Assembly (NCBI RefSeq): GCF_007556815.1
Contig: NZ_CP041743.1
Coordinates: 2,949,001-3,013,000 of the forward strand
DNA: 64,000 nt
Reading direction: 5' to 3'
DNA from: Paraburkholderia megapolitana
GTDB taxonomy: Bacteria; Pseudomonadota; Gammaproteobacteria; Burkholderiales; Burkholderiaceae
This document shows positions 23,411 to 32,335 of this stretch, in pieces. A program made the position numbers and the translations under genes. Within the stretch, counting starts at the first letter, position 1. Each line of letters opens with the position of its first letter. Below the pieces are notes generated by a model, which worked only from the letters and a program-made list of their open reading frames with translations, did not search any database and was not told the origin of the DNA.

Positions 23411-24815
23411 GCCGGCGCACGGCTGTGCGGTACTGGAGCAGGACCGCGTGCTGGTCGCCAGCCGCACGGCCCGCGCGGCCGGTATCCGTCCCGGCATGAA
23501 GCGCGGCGGCGTGCTCACGCTCGCGCCCGGCGTCGAGATGTTCGAGCGCGACGTGGCGCGCGAAATCGACGCGCAGCGCGCCGTCGCGATCACGCTGATG
23601 CAGTTCTCGCCGGAGGTCGCGCTGGCCGAAGAAGCCACGGTCATCGTCGATATCAGCGCCAGCCTGCGGCTCTTTGGCGGCGTGCTGAATCTGTGCCGCG
23701 CAGCGAAGGCGTTGCTGGCCACGCTCGGCTTCAGCGCGCGCGTGAGTCTCGCGCCAACCGGCCAGGGCGCGTGGCTGCTCGCGAAGCGCGGCAACCGGCG
23801 CCTGCTGAAGATGCGCTCGCTTGAACGGCACCTCGCCACCGTGCCGCTCTGGTCGGTGGTCGAAGTGCGACCGTTCGTCGACTGGTTTGCCGGCCTCGGC
23901 TGCGAAACGATTGCCGACGTACGGCGACTGCCGCGTGCGGGCTTGCAGCGCCGCTGCGGCGAACACCTGCTCGATTCGCTCGATCGCGCATTCGGCACCG
24001 CCCCCGAACTATTCGACTGGCTCGATTTGCCGCCCACTTTTTCCGCCCGCATTGAGTTACCCGATCGTCTCGAACATACCGAAGGCGCGCTCTTTGCCGC
24101 GCATCGGCTGGTCGTGCAGCTATGCGGCTGGCTGTGCGCGAAGCAACTGGCGGTAACCGGCGTGCAGTTGCTGCTGGAACACGAACGCGGCCGGCTCGCC
24201 ATTGCCCCTACCGTCATCGAGATCGCGCTCGGCGAACCGGCATGGCGCGAAGACCATCTGCTCCGTCTGCTCCGCGAACGGCTTGCGCGCCTCACGCTCG
24301 AGGCACCGGTCATCGCGTTGCGGCTCGACGCTGCCCAAGTCCAGGCCGCCGAACCGCCTTCGGGCACGCTCTTCCAGGAACCGGGTGGTTCGGCGGAAGA
24401 TCATGCGCGGCTCGTCGAGTTGCTGGCGGCGCGCCTCGGCAACGAGAACGTGCTGCGCCCCATGCCGGGTGCCGATCATCGGCCGGAAGTCGCTAACCGC
24501 TGGGTGCCGCTTGGCCAGTCCGGCCAAGCGGGTCAGCCCATGCCGTTACCCGTCGGACTGCCGCGCCCCACATGGCTGCTCGAAACGCCGGTGCAACTGC
24601 TGATGCGCAACAATCGGCCGTTCTACGGCTCGCCGCTGAAAATGGCCTCGACCGGCGAGCGCATCGAGGCCGGCTGGTTCGACGAGCAACTCGTCAAGCG
24701 CGACTACTTCGTCGCCCAGGCCGACGACCAGTCGTGCTACTGGATCTATCGCGAACTCATCAGCAGCCGCGACGAAAACGATCCGCACTGGTTCCTGCAC
24801 GGACTCTTTGGGTGA
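23340..24815 (+). CDS. imuB: ImuB, Y-family polymerase-like mutasome hub protein
   Basis: A 491-aa Y-family DNA polymerase homologue. The N-terminal palm that should carry catalytic Asp (D-x-D) reads MRVLLAVHLPRLQLEVFRP, and the expected SxDE segment reads TVIVDISASLRLF, so active-site acids are missing as is characteristic of ImuB. It therefore acts as a scaffold linking the beta clamp, ImuA and DnaE2. The start at 23340 lies within imuA (71-nt overlap), indicating translational coupling; a frame extension to 23244 is unlikely. The stop is 6 nt before dnaE2. Confidence 0.9.
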   Translation: MRVLLAVHLPRLQLEVFRPKWLPEPAHGCAVLEQDRVLVASRTARAAGIRPGMKRGGVLTLAPGVEMFERDVAREIDAQRAVAITLMQFSPEVALAEEATVIVDISASLRLFGGVLNLCRAAKALLATLGFSARVSLAPTGQGAWLLAKRGNRRLLKMRSLERHLATVPLWSVVEVRPFVDWFAGLGCETIADVRRLPRAGLQRRCGEHLLDSLDRAFGTAPELFDWLDLPPTFSARIELPDRLEHTEGALFAAHRLVVQLCGWLCAKQLAVTGVQLLLEHERGRLAIAPTVIEIALGEPAWREDHLLRLLRERLARLTLEAPVIALRLDAAQVQAAEPPSGTLFQEPGGSAEDHARLVELLAARLGNENVLRPMPGADHRPEVANRWVPLGQSGQAGQPMPLPVGLPRPTWLLETPVQLLMRNNRPFYGSPLKMASTGERIEAGWFDEQLVKRDYFVAQADDQSCYWIYRELISSRDENDPHWFLHGLFG

Positions 24816-24821
24816 CGTGCG

Positions 24822-27800
24822 ATGAATCCAGTTGCCCGTCCCCTGCCGGCCTATGCCGAGCTGTTCTGCCTGTCGAATTTCTCGTTCCTGCACGGCGCAT
24901 CGCATGCCGATGAACTCGTGGCACGCGCCGTGCAACTCGGCTACGCAGGACTCGCCATCACCGATGAATGCTCGCTGGCTGGTGCCGTGCGCGCGCACAT
25001 CGCCGCAGAAACCGCGAAGTTGCCGCTCGTCATCGGTTCGTATTTCCGGCTCGTCCATGCCGACGGTTCGCCGGCATTCGGGCTGATCCTGCTCGCGCAG
25101 AACCGCGAGGGCTACGGCAACCTGTCCGAGCTGATCACGCTCGCGCGCACCCGCGCACCGAAGGGTCAATACCGGCTGACGCCACAAGACCTGTCGCGCC
25201 CCGACCCGCAGTACGGTCACCTGCGCGGCATGCCCGATTGCCTCGCCATCCTCGTGCCGGAATTTCCCGCGCAGGAAGAGCGGCTGGATGCACAGATCGA
25301 ATGGCTCGACGAGACGTTCCCGGGCCGCGCCTGGTGCGGGCTGATCCTGCATCAGCGCGCCATGGACGACATCCATCGCGGTGCGCTCGAATATGTTTCG
25401 CAACAGCATGGCGTGCCGGTCGTGGCACTCGGTCATGTCGTGATGCACGTGCGTTCGCGCAAGCCGTTGCAGGACACCATGACGGCGATCCGCGTGGGGC
25501 GCCCGGTGCACGAATGCGGCTACGATCTCGCGCCGAATGCCGAACAGCATCTGCGCGCGCGTCTGCGCCTCGCGCTGCTGTATCCCGAGGCCGCACTCGA
25601 ACAGACGCTGGCGGTCATGGCGCGCTGTACGTTCTCGCTCCGCGAGGTGCGCTACGAATATCCGGACGAACTGATCCCCGACGGTTTCACGCCGACCTCA
25701 TGGCTAAGGCAAGAAACCTATGTCGGCGCGCACGCACGTTTCCCGTCGGGCATTCCCTATGACGTGCAGGAGAAGCTCGAATACGAACTCGATCTGATCG
25801 CCAGTCTCGAGTACGAACCGTTCTTCATCACGGTCTACGACATCGTCCTGTATGCGCGCAGCCAGAACATCTTGTGCCAGGGACGCGGCTCCGCGGCGAA
25901 CTCGCTGGTCTGCTTCTGCCTTGGCATCACCGAGGTCGATCCGAACCGCAGCAGCATGCTGTTCGAGCGTTTCATCAGCAAGGAGCGCGGCGAGCCGCCC
26001 GACATCGACGTCGACTTCGAGCACCAGCGGCGCGAAGAAGTCATCCAGTACATCTACAACAAATACGGCCGCGACCGCGCGGCCATCGCGGCGGCCGTGT
26101 CGACCTACCGTCCGCGGGGTGCGCTGCGCGAAACCGGCAAGGCGCTCGGCGTCGATCCGCAGATCGTCGATGCGGTTGCGAAGACGCATCACTGGTTCGA
26201 TAGCGGCACCGAGTTGCTGAAGCGCTTCGAAGAGTCCGGGCTCGATCCAAGCGCGCCGATCATTCAGTCGTGGGCTTCGCTTGCTGCCCAACTGGTGGGG
26301 TTTCCGCGTCACCTGTCGCAGCATTCGGGCGGCTTCGTGATCAGCCGCGGCAAGCTCACGCGGCTCGTACCGGTCGAGAACGCCGCGATGGCCGAGCGCA
26401 GCGTGATCCAGTGGGACAAGGACGATCTCGAAGCACTGGGCTTGCTGAAAGTCGACGTGCTGGCGCTCGGCATGCTGTCGGTGATCCGGCGCGCGCTCGA
26501 TTTCGTCTCCGAGCAGCGCGGCGAACGCGTCCAGATGCGCGACATCCCCGACGGCGACGACCCGACCTTCGACATGATCTGCAAGGCCGACACGATGGGT
26601 GTGTTCCAGATCGAATCGCGCGCACAGATGTCGATGCTGCCGCGACTGAAGCCGCGTACCTACTACGACCTCGTGATCGAAGTGGCGATCGTGCGGCCTG
26701 GGCCGATCCAGGGCGGTGCGGTGCATCCGTATCTGAAGCGGCGTCAGAAGCTCGTTCCAGTCGACTATCCGAGCGACAAGCTGGAGGCCGCGCTCGAACG
26801 CACGCTCGGCATACCGATCTTCCAGGAACAGGTGATGCAGGTCGCGATCATCGCAGCCGGCTTCACGCCAGGCGAAGCCGACGAACTGCGGCGCGCGATG
26901 GCCGCGTGGAAACGCAAGGGCAATTTGCAGAAGTATTACGACCGCATCGTCACCGGCATGCTCGCGCGCGGCTACGAACGTACGTTCGCCGATGCGATTT
27001 TCGAGCAGATCAAGGGCTTCGGCGAATACGGTTTTCCCGAGAGCCATGCAGCAAGTTTCGCGCTACTCGTCTACGCGAGTAGCTGGCTCAAATGCCATGA
27101 GCCCGAAGCGTTCCTCGCCGCGCTGCTGAACAGCATGCCGATGGGGTTCTACTCGCCGTCGCAACTCGTGCAGGATGCGCAGCGACATGGCGTCAAGGTG
27201 TTGCCGGCCGATGTGACGATCAGCGGCTGGGATGCATCGCTTGAAGCGCAGGGTTCCGAATTGAGGCCGGCGGTGCGGCTCGGACTGTCGCTGGTGCTCG
27301 GGATGCGCGACGGCGCGGCCGAACGCATCGAGAATGCGCGTGCGGTGCGACCGTTCACGAGCGTGATCGATCTCGCCCGGCGCGCGCAACTCGACCGCCA
27401 CGACCTGCATGTGCTGGCCGATGCGAACGCCCTCGCGTCGCTGGCCGGCAACCGGCGCGAAGCGCTGTGGCAATCGGTCGCCGCCGTGCCGGATCGCGAC
27501 ATGCTGGCCGCCGCGCGCACGGAGGACGAGACGCCGCAACTGGGTACGCCGACGGAGGCCGAGACCGTTGTCGGCGATTACCGCTCGGTGGGGCTCACGC
27601 TCGAGCGACATCCGCTCGAACTGCTGCGGCCAACCCTGCACGCGCAACGGCTGATGCCGGCCGCAACGCTGCGCACCTATCGCAACGGCCAGCTGGCGCG
27701 CGCCTGCGGCATCGTGACGGGACGACAGCGACCTGGCACGGCCAAGGGCGTGATCTTCATGACGATCGAAGACGAAACCGGCAACGTCAACGTGATCATC

Positions 27801-27971
27801 TGGCCCAACCTGCTCGAAAGACAGCGCAAGGAAACCTTGAATGCATCGTTGCTGGCCGTCTACGGCACATGGCAATGCGAGGGCGAGGTGCGACACCTGA
27901 TCGCTAAACGACTCGTCGACCTGTCGCATTTGCTTGGCGGACTGGCTACGGTCAGCCGCAATTTTCATTAA
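24822..27971 (+). CDS. dnaE2: Error-prone DNA polymerase III alpha subunit DnaE2
   Basis: A 1049-aa C-family polymerase. The N-terminal PHP domain starts AELFCLSNFSFLHGASHADELV; the catalytic palm contains RGSAANSLVCFCLGITEVDP and PPDIDVDFEHQRREEVIQYI (catalytic Asp pair), then the fingers, helix-hairpin-helix region and a C-terminal OB fold (ARACGIVTGRQRPGTAKGVIFMTIEDETG). Length (about 1050 versus 1160 for replicative DnaE) and the imuA-imuB context identify the SOS-induced translesion enzyme. It starts 6 nt after imuB, so the three genes form one LexA-controlled operon. Confidence 0.95.
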   Translation: MNPVARPLPAYAELFCLSNFSFLHGASHADELVARAVQLGYAGLAITDECSLAGAVRAHIAAETAKLPLVIGSYFRLVHADGSPAFGLILLAQNREGYGNLSELITLARTRAPKGQYRLTPQDLSRPDPQYGHLRGMPDCLAILVPEFPAQEERLDAQIEWLDETFPGRAWCGLILHQRAMDDIHRGALEYVSQQHGVPVVALGHVVMHVRSRKPLQDTMTAIRVGRPVHECGYDLAPNAEQHLRARLRLALLYPEAALEQTLAVMARCTFSLREVRYEYPDELIPDGFTPTSWLRQETYVGAHARFPSGIPYDVQEKLEYELDLIASLEYEPFFITVYDIVLYARSQNILCQGRGSAANSLVCFCLGITEVDPNRSSMLFERFISKERGEPPDIDVDFEHQRREEVIQYIYNKYGRDRAAIAAAVSTYRPRGALRETGKALGVDPQIVDAVAKTHHWFDSGTELLKRFEESGLDPSAPIIQSWASLAAQLVGFPRHLSQHSGGFVISRGKLTRLVPVENAAMAERSVIQWDKDDLEALGLLKVDVLALGMLSVIRRALDFVSEQRGERVQMRDIPDGDDPTFDMICKADTMGVFQIESRAQMSMLPRLKPRTYYDLVIEVAIVRPGPIQGGAVHPYLKRRQKLVPVDYPSDKLEAALERTLGIPIFQEQVMQVAIIAAGFTPGEADELRRAMAAWKRKGNLQKYYDRIVTGMLARGYERTFADAIFEQIKGFGEYGFPESHAASFALLVYASSWLKCHEPEAFLAALLNSMPMGFYSPSQLVQDAQRHGVKVLPADVTISGWDASLEAQGSELRPAVRLGLSLVLGMRDGAAERIENARAVRPFTSVIDLARRAQLDRHDLHVLADANALASLAGNRREALWQSVAAVPDRDMLAAARTEDETPQLGTPTEAETVVGDYRSVGLTLERHPLELLRPTLHAQRLMPAATLRTYRNGQLARACGIVTGRQRPGTAKGVIFMTIEDETGNVNVIIWPNLLERQRKETLNASLLAVYGTWQCEGEVRHLIAKRLVDLSHLLGGLATVSRNFH

Positions 27972-28159
27972 CAGACTGCGTCTGGTGCTGAATACCGGTT
28001 GCCGAAAGAACGCCCTGGTAAATGCAGAGGTTTCCCTTTTCCTATGTCTTTCGGCGTAGTTCACCCCGCTATGTGAATCAACGTACTGTGTTACGTGCCG
28101 CGATAAAAACATTCATAAAAATCCGGCCAGTTCACGAAACCAGTTAGCGGGGTGTAAAA

Positions 28160-29350
28160 ATGTATTCGAGGTTTTTGGTTTTGCTGCGGTACGCGTTTGC
28201 TTGTGGGACAGTCACGATCGCCACTTTATCCACCGCGGCAAACGCTCAACCAGTACCGGGTGCAATAGCGCCTGAGCTGGCAATGTTCTATAGAGCGAGT
28301 TCCTATCCCGCCGGTATTGCACCTTCCGAAATTGATATTGACCAAAGCCCTGGTTCGCTTGGTTTTCTGAGTCCGGGCGTGACATGGGCGTTGGGTAGCG
28401 GTGGTTCGATGTCCGCTGATCCGTTGAATCCGGGTTCCACGGTCCTCGCCAGCCAGGCCTATCTGGTGATCAGGAAACCCTCTCAAGCCAGTTTCCTGCT
28501 CTGCTATTCGGCGCTTAACATGGCTAATAGTCGTCAGAGTAATTTCGATTGTTATACAGGCACCGGCGGACTAGGAACGCCGACACGGGCGTAGTCTTCG
28601 ACAATCGTGAACATCATGAAGCAGGATTTTCAGGACTTGGCCGTGCAACTCGCGGCCGCGAACCCACGATATGGCATCAAGGATGGCCGCGATCGTGGCA
28701 AGGTGGTGTTTAGATGTCCGGCAGGCTATGTGGCCAACCTGAACGCAAAACTATCGATGACTTCCGGCGCGAACGATTGCGTCACCATGTTCACGTGGCC
28801 AGAGCTGGCGATGTCCTACAGGGTGTGGTCATACCCGATCGATATTGCGCCGTCGGAAATCAATCTCAACCAGAGCCCTGGTTCACTGGGTCTTCTCGAT
28901 ACGGGCGCAACATGGGTGCTCGGTAACGACGGTTCGATGTCGGCTGATCCGTTGAATCCGGGTGCCGTGATCGTCGACGCCCAGTCATATCTGGTTGTCA
29001 CCAAACCCTCTCGTGTCCGTTTCCTGCTCTGTTATTCGGCCAGCGACACATCCGGCAATCGCCAGAACAACTTCGGCTGTTATACCGGCACGGGCGGACG
29101 GGGCACGCCGACTCAGGCGGAGTTTCCGACCATCGTGAACACGATGAAGCAGGACTTTCAGGACTTTGCCGTGCAACTCGCGACCGCGAACTCAAGATAT
29201 GGAATCAAGGATGGCCGCGATCGCGGCAAGGTGGTGTTTAGATGTCCGGCCGGCTATGTCGTAAACTCGACGGCGACGTTGTCGCCAACGTCTGGGGAAA
29301 ATTCCTGTATGGCCGCGTCCGGTCCAACCAGCCCTTCTGTGAAAAAATGA
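28160..29350 (+). pseudogene. Secreted tandem-repeat protein interrupted by an in-frame TAG
   Basis: One reading frame of 396 codons is broken once, by TAG at 28592-28594. Before it: a signal peptide (ending STAANA) and repeat 1; after it: the rest of repeat 1 and repeat 2. The two units of about 165 residues share APSEI-(D/N)-(I/L)-(D/N)-QSPGSLG, GSMSADPLNPG, FLLCYSA, CYTGTGG-GTPT, MKQDFQD-AVQLA and RYGIKDGRDRGKVVFRCPAGYV. At the matching place in repeat 2 the codon is GAG, so a single G-to-T change explains the stop. The last codons overlap the next gene's start as ATGA. No family was recognised. If not read through, only the N-terminal 144 residues are made. Confidence 0.75.
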
Positions 29351-30126
29351 TCCAGCACGATGATACGCAGCGCCCCATCAGCATCCTGGTTGCGTCGCCG
29401 ATCTACAACGACCAGTGTTACGGCTCGTATACCCACTCGTTGTTGCAGTTGCAGGCTGCGTTGTATCAACGCGGCATAGGCTTCGAGTATGCATGGACGA
29501 AAAGCTCGAGCGTCATCACGATCGCCCGCAATCTGCTGAGCAACTGGTTCCTCAAGCGAACCCACTGCTCTCACTTGCTATTTATCGATGCCGATATGGT
29601 CTTCCGCAGCGACGACGTGCTGGCGCTGCTGGACGCCGATCTGGATGTGATCGCTGCGATGTGTCCTCGGAAGGAAATCAACTGGCTGAACGTTGCATCG
29701 GCGGCACGTGCCTATCCGGACATGGCGCCGGGTGAACTGGCCAAGGTGGCAGGTTCATATGGAACCTATCAGCTTAAACAACCGGGCCAGGGGTTCAGCG
29801 TCGAGAAACCCGTGGAGGTCGAGGGAATCGGCACAGGAATCATGCTAATCAAGCGGCATGTTTTCCTGGACATGGCCGATGCATATCCCAACGAAGTCAT
29901 GTCGTCTCCGGATCGCGCCGGCGGTAACGAAACCATTCATACGTTCTTCGATATCGGCAAGAACGAGCGTGGCGAGATGCTGTCGGAAGATCTGTTTTTT
30001 TGTAAGCGTTGGCGCGACATGGGTGGGGCTGTTTATGGAGCGCCGTGGTTTGAGGTTGGACACATCGGCAGTTACGAGTTTCGCGGCAGTTTGTCGGATA
30101 TTGCAGCTGTGCAGGGGATTGCATAA
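29347..30126 (+). CDS. Glycosyltransferase-like protein (GT-A fold)
   Basis: A 259-aa protein beginning ISILVASPIYNDQCYGSYTHSLLQL with the nucleotide-sugar fold and a DxD motif at LLFIDADMVFRSDDVLALLDADLDVIAAMCPRKE. Later ITGIGTGIMLIKRHVF-like (EVEGIGTGIMLIKRHVFLDM) and SEDLFFCKRWRDMGGAVY match the GT-A families used on cell-surface or phage-type glycans. The ATG at 29347 overlaps the upstream repeat-protein stop (ATGA), implying coupling: it may modify that secreted protein or contribute to the adjacent exopolysaccharide. No membrane segments are seen. Confidence 0.75.
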   Translation: MIQHDDTQRPISILVASPIYNDQCYGSYTHSLLQLQAALYQRGIGFEYAWTKSSSVITIARNLLSNWFLKRTHCSHLLFIDADMVFRSDDVLALLDADLDVIAAMCPRKEINWLNVASAARAYPDMAPGELAKVAGSYGTYQLKQPGQGFSVEKPVEVEGIGTGIMLIKRHVFLDMADAYPNEVMSSPDRAGGNETIHTFFDIGKNERGEMLSEDLFFCKRWRDMGGAVYGAPWFEVGHIGSYEFRGSLSDIAAVQGIA

Positions 30127-30187
30127 GCGGGATCGCCTGGAGCAGTTCAGACCGAAGTGCCTGACACGCTCCATCGAGCATCAGGTA

Positions 30188-30463
30188 TCAGGTATCGAAC
30201 GGCTTGATATCGAGGATCGCAGCAACGCGATGCAGGATGCCTGCACGCCGCCAAGCGATGAACTTTGCATAGCAGGTCTGCTGCGGTGGGAAATGTGCCG
30301 GCAACCGGTGCCATTTCTCACCGCTCTGGTGTACCCAGAGAATCGCATCGAGGATCTGACGGGCATCGCGGCGCGGGCGGCCACGCGCTGTCACGGGTTC
30401 TGGGGTGTCGAAAAGAGGTTTGACGCGTATCCAGTCCGCGTCTGACATAGGGATTTTAATCAC
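30188..30463 (-). CDS. Orphan DUF4096 (IS5-type transposase N-terminal-like) mini-protein, copy 1
   Basis: A 91-aa protein built only of the IS4/IS5-type DUF4096 helical domain: SDADWIRVKPLF, GRPRRDARQILDAILWVHQSGEKWHRLPAHFPPQQTCYAKFIAWRRAGIL. No DDE catalytic domain or inverted repeats flank it, so it is not an active insertion sequence. It is clearly paralogous to the protein at 48470-48769 at the other side of the exopolysaccharide locus. The start is GTG at 30463, which aligns exactly with the ATG of that paralogue; an internal ATG lies at 30448. A domesticated DNA-binding regulator is one possibility; a transposase remnant is the alternative. Confidence 0.6.
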   Translation of the reverse strand: MIKIPMSDADWIRVKPLFDTPEPVTARGRPRRDARQILDAILWVHQSGEKWHRLPAHFPPQQTCYAKFIAWRRAGILHRVAAILDIKPFDT

Positions 30464-30795
30464 GGGGCTTATGGGAGCTTATCGGGATTCAACGCTGCGG
30501 CATCGCGGGTGATGCATGCGATGCGCACAGCCAACGCACCGGCGCTAGCCGGCGATCAATCGAGCAGTAGTACCGCTCATCGCGCCGCAGATCAACGCAG
30601 CGAACACGATGAAGTTGCTCATGAGGTAGTACGGGTCAATGTTATGCGAAGTAACGGTAGTACTGTTAGTGCTGATGCAGCTAGTCATGCGGAGATTACG
30701 CAGCGTTACATGTCATTGTCTGCCGAGAGTTCCAGAAGCTAACAGCCGGGTCTCGCACTCTACCAGGCAAAGCGGCATGTTGGCGAGCAAACCCC
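30464..30795. other. Intergenic region with a possible small membrane-protein ORF
   Basis: 332 bp between the DUF4096 gene and the lyase gene. The only candidate coding sequence is the 47-codon minus-strand frame at 30545-30688. No terminator with a clear U-tract was found for the long exopolysaccharide operon that ends at 30796. Confidence 0.35.
30545..30688 (-). CDS. Candidate 47-aa single-helix membrane protein
   Basis: The frame starts ATG at 30688 and ends TAG. After a polar Thr/Ser-rich N-terminus it has one hydrophobic segment (SNFIVFAALICGAMSG) followed by TTARLIAG. It would be the last gene of the exopolysaccharide operon, 107 nt after the lyase gene. No Shine-Dalgarno precedes the ATG and the codon bias is weak, so it may be spurious. 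Confidence 0.25.
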   Translation of the reverse strand: MTSCISTNSTTVTSHNIDPYYLMSNFIVFAALICGAMSGTTARLIAG

Positions 30796-31581
30796 TCACG
30801 GTTTCGCAGACGCAAGCAACTGCTCACCGATCTCGACATTACCGTAATACATAGTGCGCTCACTGACGTCCGACGGACGCGTATTCCACCACCACTTGTA
30901 CACGCCGATCTTAAGATAGGCATTTTTATCGTTGGGGTAAGCATTTGGCTTGCCGGCGCTGTGCACCACGAGCACTCCGTCCTTGTACAGGTCCGTCAAT
31001 GCATGCTGCCCCTGGTCGTCCGGGCGGTAACGGAGTACCCACGCTACGACCTTGCCCTCATCCTCAAGCGGCGCACCGAATGTATATGATCGACTCGGTG
31101 TACCCAAGCCACCTCTCACGTCGACCTGATAGTGCGCTCCGGCTAACATCAACGAAAACGGCGGAGAACCCACGCTGCTGCTGTGATGAACCTGCGTAAT
31201 GATCTCCGGCTGCAACGAATCGATCGGATAACTGGATGGGATCATCGTCGTCCATCTCACCTCGTATTCGTGTCCTGGCGCGAAGCGGGCGACTGGTGCA
31301 AAAACCACTTCGGCGCGCGGCACGCCACTAACCTTGTGACTGATGTAGTCGGAACGCCGCATCGTGACCTTGAGTACGGTGCCGTCAAACGGAGGCATTG
31401 TTACCGTCGAAATCGAATCTTTATCGGGCGCCTGGATCGTCAGACGTGGATCGATTCCTGTACGCCACATACTTTTGTAGACCAGCACGTACGTGCCATT
31501 TTCATGCCCGTCAGCCAGTGGCAGACCATAGGTCGCTCCCGCAAAGACGAGACCCGTCAGCCATGCAAGTTTATTTGCCAT
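30796..31581 (-). CDS. Secreted polysaccharide lyase-like protein
   Basis: A 261-aa protein with a short signal-like N-terminus (MANKLAWLTGLVFAGATYG) and a beta jelly-roll of the heparin lyase/PF14099 (polysaccharide lyase family 20-like) type. Recognisable parts are SGVPRAEVVFAPVARFAPGHEYEVRWTTMIPSSY, QPEIITQVHHSS and YLKIGVYKWWWNTRPSDVSERTMYYGNVEIG. It is the distal gene of the exopolysaccharide operon, and its start overlaps the WecG/TagA-type gene by 11 nt. Lyases in such operons trim or release the polymer made by the locus (family knowledge); the substrate here should be a uronic-acid polymer, in keeping with wecC. Confidence 0.75.
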   Translation of the reverse strand: MANKLAWLTGLVFAGATYGLPLADGHENGTYVLVYKSMWRTGIDPRLTIQAPDKDSISTVTMPPFDGTVLKVTMRRSDYISHKVSGVPRAEVVFAPVARFAPGHEYEVRWTTMIPSSYPIDSLQPEIITQVHHSSSVGSPPFSLMLAGAHYQVDVRGGLGTPSRSYTFGAPLEDEGKVVAWVLRYRPDDQGQHALTDLYKDGVLVVHSAGKPNAYPNDKNAYLKIGVYKWWWNTRPSDVSERTMYYGNVEIGEQLLASAKP

Positions 31582-32335
31582 GTTCGTCGACAGTCCGGTG
31601 GAAGATCGATGCAAGACGAATCTTGAGTAACATCATCGCGAACTGGCAATTCGTCACGAGATAGCGTTTCCACATCCGACGCGGCTCCTGCAGAACGCGA
31701 AATGCCCATTCAAGGCCACTGCGCTGCATCCATCGCGGCGCCCGGCGCACTTTGCCCGCCACGACATCGAATGTTCCGCCCACGCCCATGACGAAATCGA
31801 CGCGCAGAAGATCCTTCCAGCGATTGATGAAGTTTTCTTTGCTCGGGGACGTGATTGCAACAAACAACAGGCGCGCCCCGGAGTTGCCGATCTTCTCCAC
31901 CACCTGCGCCTCATCGTTCCAGAAGTACCCGTGATGAAAGCCGGCGATTTGCAGTTTCGGATAACGCTCAGCTACGATTTCGGCCGTCCGCGTCACCACT
32001 GCGTCGGTTGCGCCGAGTAAAAATATCGGCAAACTTCGCTCTTCCGCCATCTGCAACAGATTCTCAAAGAGGTCGACACCTGTTACGCGTTCGGGAACAG
32101 AAAACCCCATTAAACGCGCGCCCCAGACAACGCCCATTCCGTCGATGTTGATCATGTCGCAAGCACGAACCGACTCCGCCAGTTTGAGGTCTTTCTGCAA
32201 GTGAACAAGCTTTGCAACATTGACGACCACGTGTTGCGTGAACTGCCTTCGTTCTATTCTCGAGCGAATCCATTCGACACTCTCGTCCATCGTCGCAACA
32301 TCCATAGGACATGAAAGGAACTCAATTCGCTTCAT
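31571..32335 (-). CDS. WecG/TagA/CpsF family glycosyltransferase
   Basis: A 254-aa GT26 family enzyme. Hallmarks are VVNVAKLVHLQKDLKLAESVRACDMINIDGMGVVWGARLMG, RVTGVDLFENLLQMAEERSLPIFLLGATDAVV and LLFVAITSPSKENFINRW, VDFVMGVGGTFDVVAGKVRRAPRWMQRSGLEWAFRVLQEPRRMWKRYL. WecG transfers ManNAcA from UDP-ManNAcA to a lipid-linked acceptor, which matches the wecB and wecC genes upstream in the same operon. The start overlaps the preceding gene by 14 nt; it lies in the distal part of the long minus-strand operon. Confidence 0.9.
   Translation of the reverse strand: MKRIEFLSCPMDVATMDESVEWIRSRIERRQFTQHVVVNVAKLVHLQKDLKLAESVRACDMINIDGMGVVWGARLMGFSVPERVTGVDLFENLLQMAEERSLPIFLLGATDAVVTRTAEIVAERYPKLQIAGFHHGYFWNDEAQVVEKIGNSGARLLFVAITSPSKENFINRWKDLLRVDFVMGVGGTFDVVAGKVRRAPRWMQRSGLEWAFRVLQEPRRMWKRYLVTNCQFAMMLLKIRLASIFHRTVDEHGK

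Noticed and set aside
25704..27047. 447-codon minus-strand frame opposite dnaE2
   Set aside because: It is fully inside dnaE2; no ribosome site or domain.
30188..30463. An intact insertion sequence at the DUF4096 gene
   Set aside because: There is no DDE domain, no terminal inverted repeats and no target duplication, so it was annotated as an orphan domain protein.
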